Positions 43,048 through 54,672 of a stretch of 64,000 nucleotides of DNA are shown here, piece by piece (the stretch's first letter is position 1; each line of letters starts with the position of its first letter). The DNA comes from Pseudomonas sp. SG20056 (GTDB taxonomy: Bacteria; Pseudomonadota; Gammaproteobacteria; Pseudomonadales; Pseudomonadaceae). A model generated the notes under the pieces. That model was not told where the DNA came from. It saw only the letters and a program-made list of their open reading frames with translations, and searched no databases. The translations under genes and the position numbers were made by a program. The DNA is taken from contig NZ_CP134499.1 in NCBI RefSeq assembly GCF_031764535.1, forward strand, positions 3,534,001-3,598,000, given 5' to 3'.

Positions 43048-44266
43048 GCTGAACCTCCTCGGCGGGCTGGCCTTCGAAGAAATCCGATTCTTTAAAGTCA
43101 ACGTCTTCATTGCCCAACTGGGTACGACGCTCCCACTCGATACGCAGCAGCAGCGCCAGGCTGACGCAGCAGATCACCAGCGAACTGCCGCCGTAGCTGA
43201 GAAATGGCAGGGTCAGCCCTTTGGTCGGTAACAGGCCAACGTTCACGCCGATATTGATCAGCACCTGACCGATCCACAGGAATGCCAGACCGTAGGCCAC
43301 ATAGGCCGAGAAAAACTGCTTGGCCTTCTCGGCCCACAGGCCGATATACAGGGCGCGTACGCTGACGAAGACGAACAGTGCGACGGTAATCAGTGCACCG
43401 ACCATGCCCAGCTCCTCGGCCAGTACGGCAAATACGAAGTCGGTATGTGCTTCCGGCAGGTAGAACTGTTTCTGCACGCTGTTGCCCAGGCCAACGCCGA
43501 ACCACTCACCACGACCGAAGGCGATCAGCGCCTGGCTCAGTTGGTAACCGGCACCGTACTGATCAGCCCAGGGGTCGACGAAGTTGGTCAGACGCTCCAG
43601 GCGATAGGCCTGGCTGGTCATCACCAACACGCCAAGGCCGAGAACGCAGGCCGCCAGCGGAATAAAGCGCAGCAGGTTGACCCCGCCAAGGAACAGCATG
43701 GCGATGGCCGCGCCAACCAGCACCACGGTGGCGCCGAAGTCCGGCTCGGCCAGCAGCAGCGCGGCAATCGGGCCCAGCACCAGCATCGGCTTGATAAAGC
43801 CGGTGAGTTTCTCGCGTACTTCTTCCTGGCGACGCACCAGGTAGGCGGCGATGAACATCACGCTAAACAGCTTGGCCAACTCGGACGGCTGCAGGTTGAA
43901 CACGCCCAGGCCGATCCAGCGCTTGGCCCCGTTGACCTCACGACCAATGCCCGGCAGCAGTACCAGAATCAGCAGCACCACCGCCGCCAGCAGCAACATG
44001 CCGCTGTAACGCTGCCACAGCGCCATCGGCACCAGCAGAGTCGCCAGTGCAGCGCCCAGACCAATGGCCAGATAAATCAGGTGGCGAATCATGTGATACA
44101 GCGGGTTGCCCGACTGCACTGCCGCCACTTCCGAGGAGGCCGAGGCGATCATCACCAAACCCAAACCGAGCAGCGCCAGGCAACCGGCCAGCAGCGGGAA
44201 GTCCAGATCGATACCGCGACGGGTATGCAGTGGCGACGGCAAGGCCATCAGGCGGGCAAGCATCAT
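43037..44266 (-). CDS. ftsW: Septal peptidoglycan polymerase FtsW (SEDS family)
   Basis: A 409-residue integral membrane glycosyltransferase working with FtsI. About ten helices are seen; SEDS motifs include 'GREVNGAKRWIGLGVFNLQPSE', 'LLAEPDFGATVVL' (catalytic Asp) and 'LPFLSYGGSSLVICC'. The C-terminal tail is short and acidic. The start codon overlaps the murD stop (ATGA). Confidence 0.98.
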   Translation of the reverse strand: MMLARLMALPSPLHTRRGIDLDFPLLAGCLALLGLGLVMIASASSEVAAVQSGNPLYHMIRHLIYLAIGLGAALATLLVPMALWQRYSGMLLLAAVVLLILVLLPGIGREVNGAKRWIGLGVFNLQPSELAKLFSVMFIAAYLVRRQEEVREKLTGFIKPMLVLGPIAALLLAEPDFGATVVLVGAAIAMLFLGGVNLLRFIPLAACVLGLGVLVMTSQAYRLERLTNFVDPWADQYGAGYQLSQALIAFGRGEWFGVGLGNSVQKQFYLPEAHTDFVFAVLAEELGMVGALITVALFVFVSVRALYIGLWAEKAKQFFSAYVAYGLAFLWIGQVLINIGVNVGLLPTKGLTLPFLSYGGSSLVICCVSLALLLRIEWERRTQLGNEDVDFKESDFFEGQPAEEVQHAR

Positions 44267-45609
44267 TGCAAAGCCTCCACGGCCTGGGCGAACAGACGCC
44301 CGCGCTCTTCGAAATTCTTGAACATGTCCAGGCTGGCGCAGGCCGGCGATAGCAATACGGCATCGCCAGACTCGGCCAACTCGGCAGCGCGTTGTACAGC
44401 CTCTTCCAGGGTCTTGACCCGGATCAGCGGGGCGGCGTCGCCCAACGCCTCAGCCAGCAACTCGGCATCGCGACCAAGCAGCACCACGGCGCGGCAGAAC
44501 TTGCCGACCGGCGCTTTCAGCGCCGAGAAATCCGCGCCCTTACCATCGCCACCGGCAATCAGCACCAACTTGCCACTGATATCCGCGCCCAGGCCTTCGA
44601 TAGCCGCCAGCGCGGCACCTACGTTGGTGGCCTTGGAATCGTCGTAGTAGCTCACGGCATTGCGCTCGCCAACCCACTGGCAGCGATGCGGCAGGCCAGC
44701 GAACTGCTTGAGGGTTGCCAACATCGGCTCGAACGGCAGGCCCACCGCATGACCCAGCGCCAAGGCTGCCAGTGCATTGGACTGGTTGTGCGCGCCGCGA
44801 ATCTTCAGTTCACGCACCGGCAGCAGCGCAGCGAACTGGTACGCCAGGGATTTCTCGCCGTCTTCTTCGAGCAGACCGAAACGTTTGAAATCCGGTTTGC
44901 CCAGACCGAAGTACCAGCACGGCAGTTGATCGGCCACCAACGGACGCGATAGCGCGTCGTCGCGATTTACCACCACCTGCCGCGCACCACGGAAAATACG
45001 GTGCTTGGCCAGGTGATAAGCGGGCAGATCGGCGTAGCGATCCATATGGTCTTCGCTGATGTTCAGGCAGGTCGCCACTTCAGCGTTGAGCTGGTCGGTG
45101 GTTTCCAGCTGGAAGCTCGACAGCTCCATGACGTACAGCTCGACTGCATCATCGAGCAGGTCCAGCGCCGGCGTACCCAGATTGCCGCCGACGGCGACCT
45201 TCTTGCCGGCCGCAGCCGCCATCTCACCAACCAGGGTGGTCACGGTGCTTTTCGCGTTGGAGCCGGTAATCGCCACGATCGGCGCCTTGGCATAACGAGC
45301 GAACAGATCGATATCACCGGACAGCTTGACGCCACGCGCAGCGGCCGCCTGCAGCGCCGGGGTGGCGATGGCCAGACCTGGGCTGACCAGCAGCTCGCTA
45401 GCGCGGCAGAGGAACTCCACATCCAGTTCGCCACAACGCACTTCCACCTGCGGGAACTGCTCACGCAAGGTGGCGAGCTCCGGCGGGTTGGCACGGGTGT
45501 CGACCACGGCAAACGGCAGGCCCTGGCGCGCGAGGAAACGCACCAGGGACATGCCGCTCTTGCCGAGGCCGACAACGATGCGGAAGTGGTCAGAAGCGAT
45601 CAGGGTCAT
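44263..45609 (-). CDS. murD: UDP-N-acetylmuramoyl-L-alanine--D-glutamate ligase
   Basis: A 448-residue Mur ligase adding D-Glu. 'RIVVGLGKSGMSLVRFLA' is the UDP site; 'VAITGSNAKSTVTTLVGEM' is the ATP loop, with SNAKST instead of the common TNGKT/S as in other MurD; 'YYDDSKATNVGA' and 'LLSPACASLDMFKNFEERG' follow. The ATG at 45609 gives the length typical of Pseudomonas. It lies 21 bases after mraY. Confidence 0.98.
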   Translation of the reverse strand: MTLIASDHFRIVVGLGKSGMSLVRFLARQGLPFAVVDTRANPPELATLREQFPQVEVRCGELDVEFLCRASELLVSPGLAIATPALQAAAARGVKLSGDIDLFARYAKAPIVAITGSNAKSTVTTLVGEMAAAAGKKVAVGGNLGTPALDLLDDAVELYVMELSSFQLETTDQLNAEVATCLNISEDHMDRYADLPAYHLAKHRIFRGARQVVVNRDDALSRPLVADQLPCWYFGLGKPDFKRFGLLEEDGEKSLAYQFAALLPVRELKIRGAHNQSNALAALALGHAVGLPFEPMLATLKQFAGLPHRCQWVGERNAVSYYDDSKATNVGAALAAIEGLGADISGKLVLIAGGDGKGADFSALKAPVGKFCRAVVLLGRDAELLAEALGDAAPLIRVKTLEEAVQRAAELAESGDAVLLSPACASLDMFKNFEERGRLFAQAVEALQ

Positions 45610-45630
45610 GCTGTTATAAGTCCTCAATCC

Positions 45631-46713
45631 TCAACGCAGTTTCAGGGTGGCAAGGCCGATCAGCACCAGAATCACGGTGATGATCCAGAAGCGCACAATC
45701 ACGCGCGGCTCAGGCCAGCCTTTCAGTTCAAAGTGGTGATGGATCGGCGCCATGCGGAACACGCGCTTGCCGGTCAGCTTGAAGCTGGCGACCTGGATGA
45801 TCACCGACAGGGTTTCCACCACGAAGATGCCGCCCATGATGAACAGCACCACTTCCTGACGAACGATCACCGCGATGGTGCCCAGGGCCGCACCCAGCGC
45901 CAACGCGCCAACGTCACCCATAAACACTTGCGCCGGGTAGGTGTTAAACCAGAGGAAACCGAGACCCGCACCGACCAGGGCGGCGCAGAACACAATCAGC
46001 TCACCCGCGCCCGGCACGTAGGGAATAAACAGGTATTCGGCGAACTTCACGTTGCCCGACAGGTAGCAGAAGATCCCCAGCGCACCGCCGACCATCACGG
46101 TAGGCAGAATGGCCAGACCATCGAGACCGTCAGTCAGGTTGACCGCGTTACTCGAACCGACGATGACGAAGTAGGTCAGCACCACGAAGCCCAGGCCCAG
46201 CTCCAGGCTGAAGTCCTTGAGCATTGGCAGAATCAGGGTGGTTTCCACCGGGCTCTGCGCGGTCATATAAAGGAAGAACGCTGCACCGAGGCCGAACACC
46301 GATTGCCAGAAGTATTTCCAGCGGCTCGGCAGGCCCTTGGAGTTCTTCTCGATCACCTTGCGGTAGTCATCCACCCAGCCGATGGCGCCAAACAGCAGGG
46401 TTACAGCCAGCACCACCCACACATAGCGGTTGGTCAGGTCAGCCCAGAGCAGGGTGCTGACGGCAATCGCCGAGAGAATCAGCGCGCCGCCCATGGTGGG
46501 CGTGCCCTTCTTCGACAGGTGCGACTGCGGGCCGTCGTTGCGTACCGACTGGCCGATCTGCCGAATCTGCAGAGTGCGGATCATCCACGGGCCGAGCCAC
46601 AGCGACAGGGCTAGCGCGGTCAGCACGCCGAGGATGCCGCGCAGTGTCAGATACTGAAACACTGCGAAACCCTTGTGGAACTGTTGCAGGTATTCCGCCA
46701 GCAGCAGCAGCAT
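45631..46713 (-). CDS. mraY: Phospho-N-acetylmuramoyl-pentapeptide-transferase
   Basis: A 360-residue, ten-helix membrane enzyme making lipid I from UDP-MurNAc-pentapeptide and undecaprenyl phosphate. The catalytic Asp pair is in '[11 protein letters not shown]', the '[14 protein letters not shown]' loop and the triple-His motif '[18 protein letters not shown]' are intact. Start [12 protein letters not shown]. The start codon shares one base with the murF stop (TAATG). Confidence 0.98.
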   Translation of the reverse strand: MLLLLAEYLQQFHKGFAVFQYLTLRGILGVLTALALSLWLGPWMIRTLQIRQIGQSVRNDGPQSHLSKKGTPTMGGALILSAIAVSTLLWADLTNRYVWVVLAVTLLFGAIGWVDDYRKVIEKNSKGLPSRWKYFWQSVFGLGAAFFLYMTAQSPVETTLILPMLKDFSLELGLGFVVLTYFVIVGSSNAVNLTDGLDGLAILPTVMVGGALGIFCYLSGNVKFAEYLFIPYVPGAGELIVFCAALVGAGLGFLWFNTYPAQVFMGDVGALALGAALGTIAVIVRQEVVLFIMGGIFVVETLSVIIQVASFKLTGKRVFRMAPIHHHFELKGWPEPRVIVRFWIITVILVLIGLATLKLR

Positions 46714-48083
46714 TAGTGAATCTCCCCGGATGTGCCACACAGCGCCGCGACGACTTTTTCCATCGCTGCACTGCGTGAACCTTTAATTAGAAGGGTGGTG
46801 TCGCTCTGCTCGCCTTGCAGCGCAGCAATCAGGCTGGCCTGGTCGGCAAAATGCCGAGCCGCAGCGCCAAACTCAGCCACTACGTAAGTCGTCAGCGGGC
46901 CGACGGCATAAAGCGCATCAACCTTGCCAGCGGCATAACTGCCGACCTGGCGATGACCCTGCTCGGCCCATTCGCCCAGCTCGCCGATATCGCCCAGCAC
47001 CAGCACGCGGCGGCCCGGAAAGCCGGTGAGGATATCGATGGCTGCGCAAACAGATGCCGGGTTGGCGTTGTAGCTGTCGTCGATCACCCGCAGGCCGTTC
47101 GCTGCGATCTGCGCAACGGCTCGACCTTTGACCGGCTGCAGACTTTCCAGCCCGGCCTTGATCGCCGCAGGGGCAAGGCCCAGCGCCTGCGCAGCGGCCG
47201 CAGCAGCCAGGGCATTAGCAACATTGTGCTCACCGAGCAGGTTGAGCTGAATACGTGCCTGACCGCTGGCGCAATGCAGGGTAAAGGCTGAGCAGCCACG
47301 GGCGTCACGGGCCAGCTCGCTGGCATAAACGTCAGCAGCTGAATTACGCAGAGCGAAGCTGCTGATTGCGCGGCCCTGGGCGCGTTGCTGCCAGATGGCG
47401 AAAGCATTGTCGTCAAGATTGAGTACGGCCACGCCGCTGTCGCTCAAGCCCTCAAGGATTTCGCCTTTGGCTTGGACAATCTTTTCCGGGCCGCCGAACT
47501 CGCCGACATGAGCGTTACCGGCATTGTTGATGATGGCCACCTGCGGCTGGGTCAGGCCAACGGTGTAGGCGATCTCGCCGACATGGTTGGCGCCCAGCTC
47601 GATCACTGCGGCGACATGCTCAGGCGCCAGTTCCAGCAGGGTCAGCGGCGCGCCGAGGTCGTTATTCAGGTTACCGCGCGTCGCTAGCACCGGACCTTGC
47701 AGGCCCTCACGCAGGATGCTGGCGAGCATTTCTTTCACGGTGGTCTTGCCGCTGGAACCGGTAATAGCGACCAGTGGCGCGCTGAACGCCTGGCGATTGA
47801 GCGCGCCCAGTTGACCGAGGGCCAGGCGGGTATCGGCAACCAGCAGTTGCGGCAGCGGCGCATCCGCCACTTCACGCTCAACCAGGGCCGCCACTGCGCC
47901 TTTGCTGGCAACTTCGACCAAGTAGTCATGGCCATCGAAACGCGGACCGGCCAAGGCGACGAACAGCTGGCCCGGCTGAATCGCCCGGCTGTCGCTGCTA
48001 ACTGCGCTGAATGCCACATCGACACCGATCACCCGGGCGCTCAATGGGCCAGCCACTTCGCTCAACCGCAGCGCCTTAAGCAT
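46713..48083 (-). CDS. murF: UDP-MurNAc-tripeptide--D-alanyl-D-alanine ligase
   Basis: A 456-residue ligase adding D-Ala-D-Ala. ATP loop '[20 protein letters not shown]', '[16 protein letters not shown]', '[14 protein letters not shown]' and '[16 protein letters not shown]' are the expected blocks. The ATG at 48083 overlaps the end of murE by 8 bases. Confidence 0.98.
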   Translation of the reverse strand: MLKALRLSEVAGPLSARVIGVDVAFSAVSSDSRAIQPGQLFVALAGPRFDGHDYLVEVASKGAVAALVEREVADAPLPQLLVADTRLALGQLGALNRQAFSAPLVAITGSSGKTTVKEMLASILREGLQGPVLATRGNLNNDLGAPLTLLELAPEHVAAVIELGANHVGEIAYTVGLTQPQVAIINNAGNAHVGEFGGPEKIVQAKGEILEGLSDSGVAVLNLDDNAFAIWQQRAQGRAISSFALRNSAADVYASELARDARGCSAFTLHCASGQARIQLNLLGEHNVANALAAAAAAQALGLAPAAIKAGLESLQPVKGRAVAQIAANGLRVIDDSYNANPASVCAAIDILTGFPGRRVLVLGDIGELGEWAEQGHRQVGSYAAGKVDALYAVGPLTTYVVAEFGAAARHFADQASLIAALQGEQSDTTLLIKGSRSAAMEKVVAALCGTSGEIH

Positions 48084-49538
48084 GCGCCACCTCCCATGCG
48101 GCCAAAGCGTTGGCCGCTTCGACCAGGTCGGAGAAGGGCTGACGCACGCCGTTGATTTCCTGATAGTCCTCATGCCCCTTACCGGCTAGCACCAGTACAT
48201 CATCGGCAGACGCGCTGGCGATTAGCTGAGCAATCGCCTGACCACGGCCATGGACGAACTGCACGGACTCAGGTGTGACGAAGCCAGCGCGAATATCACT
48301 GAAAATCTTTGCCGGCGCTTCGGTGCGTGGATTGTCATCGGTGACCAGCACCGCATCGGCCAGACGCTCAACCACCGCGGCCATCAGCGGGCGCTTACCG
48401 TTGTCACGGTCGCCACCACAGCCGAACAGGCACAGCAGGCGGCCTTTGACATGCGGACGCAGGGCTTCGAGAACTTTTTCCAAAGCATCCGGAGTGTGTG
48501 CGTAGTCCACCACCACCAGCGGCTGCTTGCCGCCACCCAAACGCTGCATACGACCGATAGGGCCCTGCAGCTGTGGCAGCACCTTGAGAATTTCATCCAG
48601 CGGGTAATCCAGGCCGAGCAGCGCGCCGACCACAGCCAGCAGGTTGCTCAGGTTAAAGCGGCCGAGCAGCGAGCTGCGCAGGCTGCCTTCACCGCGTGGA
48701 GTCACCAGCGTGGCGCGCACGCCCTGCTCGTCGAACTGCGCGTCGCGGCAATACAGATAGGCGTCAGCGTCGATCAGGCTGTAGCTGATCAGCCGCGACT
48801 CTTGCTCGGCAGCTGCCAGCTCACGACCAAAGGCATCGTCCAGATTGAGCACACGGCAACGCAGGCCCGACCAGGCGAACAGCGCGGCTTTCGCCTCGGC
48901 GTAAGCCTGCATCGAGCCGTGGTAATCCAGATGATCGCGCGACAGGTTGGTCAGCACCGCCACATCAAACGCCAGGGCAGCTACGCGGCCCTGATGCAGA
49001 CCGTGGGACGAGACTTCCATGGCCACGGCGCGCGCACCAGCGTTTTTCATGTCCGCCAGGGTCGCCTGCACGCCGATTGGATCAGGCGTGGTGTGACGGC
49101 CCTGCTCCAGCGCGCCGTAGAAGCCATTACCCAGAGTGCCGACGATGCCGCAGCGCTCGCCCAGCAGATCCAGTGCCTGAGCCAGCAGCTGGCTGACGCT
49201 GGTTTTGCCATTGGTGCCGGTAATGCCGATCAGGTGCAGGCCACGGCTCGGCTCGCCATAGAAGCGCCCGGCAATTGCCGACAGCTGATTAGCCAGGCCT
49301 TTCAGCGCAACCAGCTCGGCGCTGTGCGCAGTCATCACAGCCGCGCCTTCGGCTTCATAGGCCACGGCGGCAGCACCACGGGCAACCGCATCAGCGATAT
49401 GTACGCGGCCATCCTGCTGGGTGCCGGGTACGGCCAGAAACAGATCACCCGGACGTACCTTGCGGCTGTCCAGGGTCAATTCACGAATCAGAGTCGAGCT
49501 GGCGGCTTCAGGCAGCAACTGATTAAGGGGCATGGGCA

Positions 49539-49539
<1 letters not shown>
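48076..49539 (-). CDS. murE: UDP-MurNAc-L-Ala-D-Glu--meso-diaminopimelate ligase
   Basis: A 487-residue ligase adding the third residue. ATP loop 'IGITGTNGKTSVSQLLAQAL', 'AMEVSSHGLHQGRV', 'VVDYAHTPDALEKVLEAL' and the meso-DAP specificity motif DNPR in 'LVTDDNPRTEAPAKI' show that the stem residue is meso-diaminopimelate, as expected in a Gram-negative. The start shares one base with the ftsI stop (TGATG). Confidence 0.98.
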
Positions 49540-51567
<2,028 letters not shown>

Positions 51568-51571
<4 letters not shown>

Positions 51572-52509
51572 CGCACCTTCTCCGCTATGCGCATCACTGC
51601 ACTGCGCGAACGCGGATTGGCCGCCAGCTCGCCCTCGGAAGCAAATACCGGCTTGCCAATCAACTTCAGGCGCGGCTCGAAGGCTTTCGGAATGATCGGC
51701 AGATCGCGCGGCAGCTTGTCCATCTCACCTTTGGCATGCTTGCGCATAAAGAGTTTGACGATGCGGTCTTCCAGCGAGTGGAAGCTGATCACCACCAGTC
51801 GACCGCCCACTTCGAGGTTTTCCAGGGCAGCGTCGAGGCCGCGCTCCAGATCACCCAGCTCGTTGTTGATATAGATGCGCAGGCCCTGGAAGGCGCGAGT
51901 TGCAGGATTTTTACCTTTCTCCCAGGCCGGATTGGCGACGGTCAGCACCTGAGCCAGATCAGCAGTGCGGGTAAAGGGTTGCTCGGCACGACGCAGCACC
52001 ACGGCACGGGCCATGCGCTTGGCGAAGCGCTCTTCACCGTATTCCTTGAATACCCGGGCGATTTCTTCTTCGCCGGCGCTGGCAATAAAGTCTGCGGCGC
52101 TGACACCGGCATCCGGGTTCATGCGCATATCCAGCGGACCATCGTTCATAAAGCTGAAGCCGCGCTCGGCGTCATCCAGCTGCGGCGAGGACACGCCGAG
52201 ATCAAGCAGAATACCACTGACTTTGCCTGCTAGAGCGCGCTGTGTCAGTTCGTCGCCCAGCTCGGCAAAGCTGCGCTGCACAACGACAAAGCGGCCGTCT
52301 TCGGCCGCCAGCGCATTCCCTGTCGCGATTGCCAGGGGATCTTTATCAAACCCCAGCAAGCGACCGTCTGGCCCGAGCTTTTCCAAAATCAGCCGGCTAT
52401 GCCCGCCACGCCCGAAGGTGCCATCCAGGTAGCAGCCATTCGCGCGCACAGCCAGCCCTTCGACAGCCTCGTCGAGTAGCACGGTGATGTGGCGGAAATT
52501 GCTAGTCAT
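51568..52509 (-). CDS. rsmH: 16S rRNA (cytosine-1402-N4) methyltransferase RsmH (MraW)
   Basis: A 313-residue SAM-dependent enzyme. '[20 protein letters not shown]' is the SAM-binding start, '[11 protein letters not shown]' and '[22 protein letters not shown]' follow, and the C-terminus has '[17 protein letters not shown]'. The ATG at 52509 gives the usual Pseudomonas length; a GTG two codons earlier (52515) overlaps the mraZ stop as GTGA and could be used instead. It modifies the base whose ribose is methylated by RsmI, encoded 1.2 kb away. Confidence 0.97.
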
Positions 52510-52511
52510 GG

Positions 52512-52967
52512 TCACAGGATCAGGTCACGTAGGTCGTCAGACAAAGCACCCGGTTGCTTGATCGCGGCCAGATCGGCATCGGCCACGGCATTCCAGGCAT
52601 CTTCATCCCACAGTTGGAATTTATTGAGTTGGCCGACCAGCATTGCGCGCTTGTCCAGCTTGGCGTACTCGCGCAGACGTGGCGGTACCAGGAAACGACC
52701 ACTGGCATCCAGCTCAAGGTCAACGGCGTTACCGATCAGCAGGCGTTGCAGGCGGCGGTTTTCTTCACGGAAGGAGGCGAGCTCACGAAGCTTGGCTTCA
52801 ATCAGCTCCCACTCGGACAACGGATAGACACACAGGCAAGGGTCGATGGCATCAATCGTGACGATAAGCTGGCCGGCGCAACGCGACACGAGCTCGTCCC
52901 GATACCGACTTGGCATCGCGAGTCGCCCTTTGGCGTCGAGACTGATGGCGTTAGCTCCGCGAAACAC
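52512..52967 (-). CDS. mraZ: Transcriptional regulator MraZ
   Basis: A 151-residue protein with two AbrB-like repeats: '[19 protein letters not shown]' near the start and '[21 protein letters not shown]' at about 84-104. MraZ forms a ring that binds GTGG repeats and represses the dcw operon in E. coli. GTG start with GGGAAACG upstream. Its own binding repeats lie 43-67 bases upstream of the start codon, so autoregulation is expected. Confidence 0.97.
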   Translation of the reverse strand: MFRGANAISLDAKGRLAMPSRYRDELVSRCAGQLIVTIDAIDPCLCVYPLSEWELIEAKLRELASFREENRRLQRLLIGNAVDLELDASGRFLVPPRLREYAKLDKRAMLVGQLNKFQLWDEDAWNAVADADLAAIKQPGALSDDLRDLIL

Positions 52968-53009
52968 GATCGCGTTTCCCCTTTTTATTAGCTATCCGTG
53001 CCTAAGAAA

Positions 53010-53034
53010 CCCACTTTGTGCCACTTCTTACCAC
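53010..53034 (-). promoter_or_regulatory. MraZ operator: three GTGG repeats at 10-bp spacing
   Basis: Read on the minus strand, GTGG occurs at the complements of 53031-53034, 53021-53024 and 53011-53014 (the last as GTGGG), exactly 10 bases apart, as in MraZ boxes of other bacteria. They lie just downstream of the -10 box, over the expected transcription start. Confidence 0.8.
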
Positions 53035-53042
53035 TCGCGCAC

Positions 53043-53072
53043 ACTATAGGAACGCACGCCCCCCACCGTCAA
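53043..53072 (-). promoter_or_regulatory. Sigma-70 promoter of the dcw cluster (Pmra)
   Basis: Read on the minus strand: TTGACG (complement of 53067-53072), 18 bases, TATAGT (complement of 53043-53048). The first GTGG repeat begins about 9 bases after the -10, so MraZ would block initiation. Confidence 0.75.
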
Positions 53073-53275
53073 GGCGCGCTTGGCGGGAAAAATCCTTATA
53101 GAACGGCGATTTAGCGAACTTTGAGAGGGGCAAAACGGAGAAATAACGCGAAGAAATGGATATAAAAATGAACATATGCAACGCGTTGAACTACGAAGTT
53201 AAAGTAGTTTGTTAAGAGTAAGATTTTTTCGGTCTTAGAAAGGAGGCGAAACAGTGAAGCGGATAAGTGAGGAAG

Positions 53276-53636
53276 GTGGAGAGTCGATCTGTAAGCCGGG
53301 TTCTGTCGAGGACAGTCATTCCTCTACGACGTACATCACTGCACGCCTTTAGCAACCTACCCGGTTCCAGCGCGGGCCACGCCAATGGAACCCTATTTGG
53401 TCTTGCTCCGAGTGGGGTTTGCCTAGCCACGAACTGTTACCAGTCGCGCGGTGCGCTCTTACCGCACCTTTTCACCCTTACCGGCACCGAAGCGCTTAGG
53501 CGGTTATTTTCTGTGGCACTTTCCGTAGGCTCACGCCTCCCAGGCGTTACCTGGCACTCCGCCCTATGGAGCCCGGACTTTCCTCCCCCGCATTACGCAG
53601 AACGCAACACGGCAGCGACTGTCCGATCGACTCTCC
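53276..53636 (-). ncRNA. rnpB: RNase P RNA component, bacterial type A
   Basis: Read on the minus strand, helix P1 is formed by the 5' segment GGAGAGTCGATC (complement of 53625-53636) and its exact partner at the 3' end (complement of 53278-53289). The universal P4 and core segment GAGGAAAGTCCGGGCTCCAT lies near the 5' third (complement of about 53566-53585), and ACAGAACCCGGCTTAC lies near the 3' end. It is the ribozyme that trims the 5' ends of tRNAs. Ends are approximate by a few bases. No strong T-tailed hairpin follows. It lies between the dcw promoter and rsmI, all on the minus strand. A plus-strand frame across it is an artefact. Confidence 0.95.
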
Positions 53637-53675
53637 GCGGGCAAGGTTAACGGCCCGCGCCCTATAGAACAAGGT

Positions 53676-54548
53676 TTAAACGTCTTTCTGCTGCTCTAGG
53701 GCCACCTGATAGAGCAAGTTTTTGCGCACCCCGGTGATCTCCGCCGCCAGCGCTGCCGCACGCTTCAGCGGCATTTCCGCCAAGAGCAAATTCAACACGC
53801 GCATGGCTTCGGCGCTCACCGTGTCTTCGCCTTCCGGCGCCTGCCAGCCCGCGACCAGCACCACACATTCGCCGCGCTGCTGATTGCTGTCGGCTGCCAC
53901 CCAAGCGGCCAGCTCGGCCAGCGGCATACCCTTGAGCGTTTCGAAGGTTTTGGTCAGCTCACGCGCCAGCAACGCCAGGCGCTCATCGCCAAACACCAAC
54001 TGCATATCCTGCAGGCATTCAAGAATACGGTGCGGCGCCTCATAGAAGATCAGCGTGCGCGGCTCTTCCTTGACCTGCTCAAGGCGCACGCGACGCCCTG
54101 CCGCCTTGGCGGGCAGAAAGCCTTCGAAAATAAAGCGATCCGATGGCAAGCCGGCAGCAGACAACGCAGCAATCAATGCGCAAGCCCCTGGCACAGGCAC
54201 CACGGCAATGCCGGCAGCACGCGCCTGGCGCACCAGGTGATAACCTGGATCGGAAATCAGCGGCGTACCGGCATCTGAGATCAGCGCCACATCGTCACCG
54301 GCCAGCAACCGCGCGAGAAAGCGCCCACCCTGATCGCGCTCATTGTGCTCATGGCATGCTGCCAGCGGCGTGCCGATACCAAAGTGCTGCATCAGCCGTG
54401 CGGAATGGCGGGTGTCTTCGGCAGCAATCAGAGCCACGCTGCGCAGGATAGCCAGCGCGCGCGCGCTGATGTCATCCAGGTTGCCAATGGGTGTAGCAAC
54501 CACATAAAGACTGCCCAAAGGCGAATTCGCAGCAGCGGAAGTGGTCAC
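53676..54548 (-). CDS. rsmI: 16S rRNA (cytidine-1402-2'-O) methyltransferase RsmI
   Basis: A 290-residue tetrapyrrole-methylase-fold enzyme. '[20 protein letters not shown]', '[17 protein letters not shown]' and '[18 protein letters not shown]' are the SAM-binding and family blocks. It methylates the ribose of the same C1402 whose base is methylated by RsmH. GTG start with GAGAGG upstream. It diverges from lpoA; the 124-base gap holds both promoters (TACAAT-like -10 boxes are seen in each direction but without clear -35 boxes). Confidence 0.96.
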   Translation of the reverse strand: MTTSAAANSPLGSLYVVATPIGNLDDISARALAILRSVALIAAEDTRHSARLMQHFGIGTPLAACHEHNERDQGGRFLARLLAGDDVALISDAGTPLISDPGYHLVRQARAAGIAVVPVPGACALIAALSAAGLPSDRFIFEGFLPAKAAGRRVRLEQVKEEPRTLIFYEAPHRILECLQDMQLVFGDERLALLARELTKTFETLKGMPLAELAAWVAADSNQQRGECVVLVAGWQAPEGEDTVSAEAMRVLNLLLAEMPLKRAAALAAEITGVRKNLLYQVALEQQKDV

Positions 54549-54672
54549 AGCACAGGCCTCTCAAATCAGCAAAGCGCGCATTGTAGCCCGTTTCCAACCT
54601 TCGACATCGCGTCACCCAGCGGGCTTGGGTACAATTCGACGCTCAATTTGATCAAGTATCAGGAACGCTTAC

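Noticed and set aside
53085..53270. Possible small gene or terminator in the AT-rich gap after rnpB
   Set aside because: Only short frames and a weak TAAGA/TCTTA pairing; nothing above chance.
53267..53650. 127-residue plus-strand frame
   Set aside because: It is the complement of rnpB, a well-known source of false protein calls.
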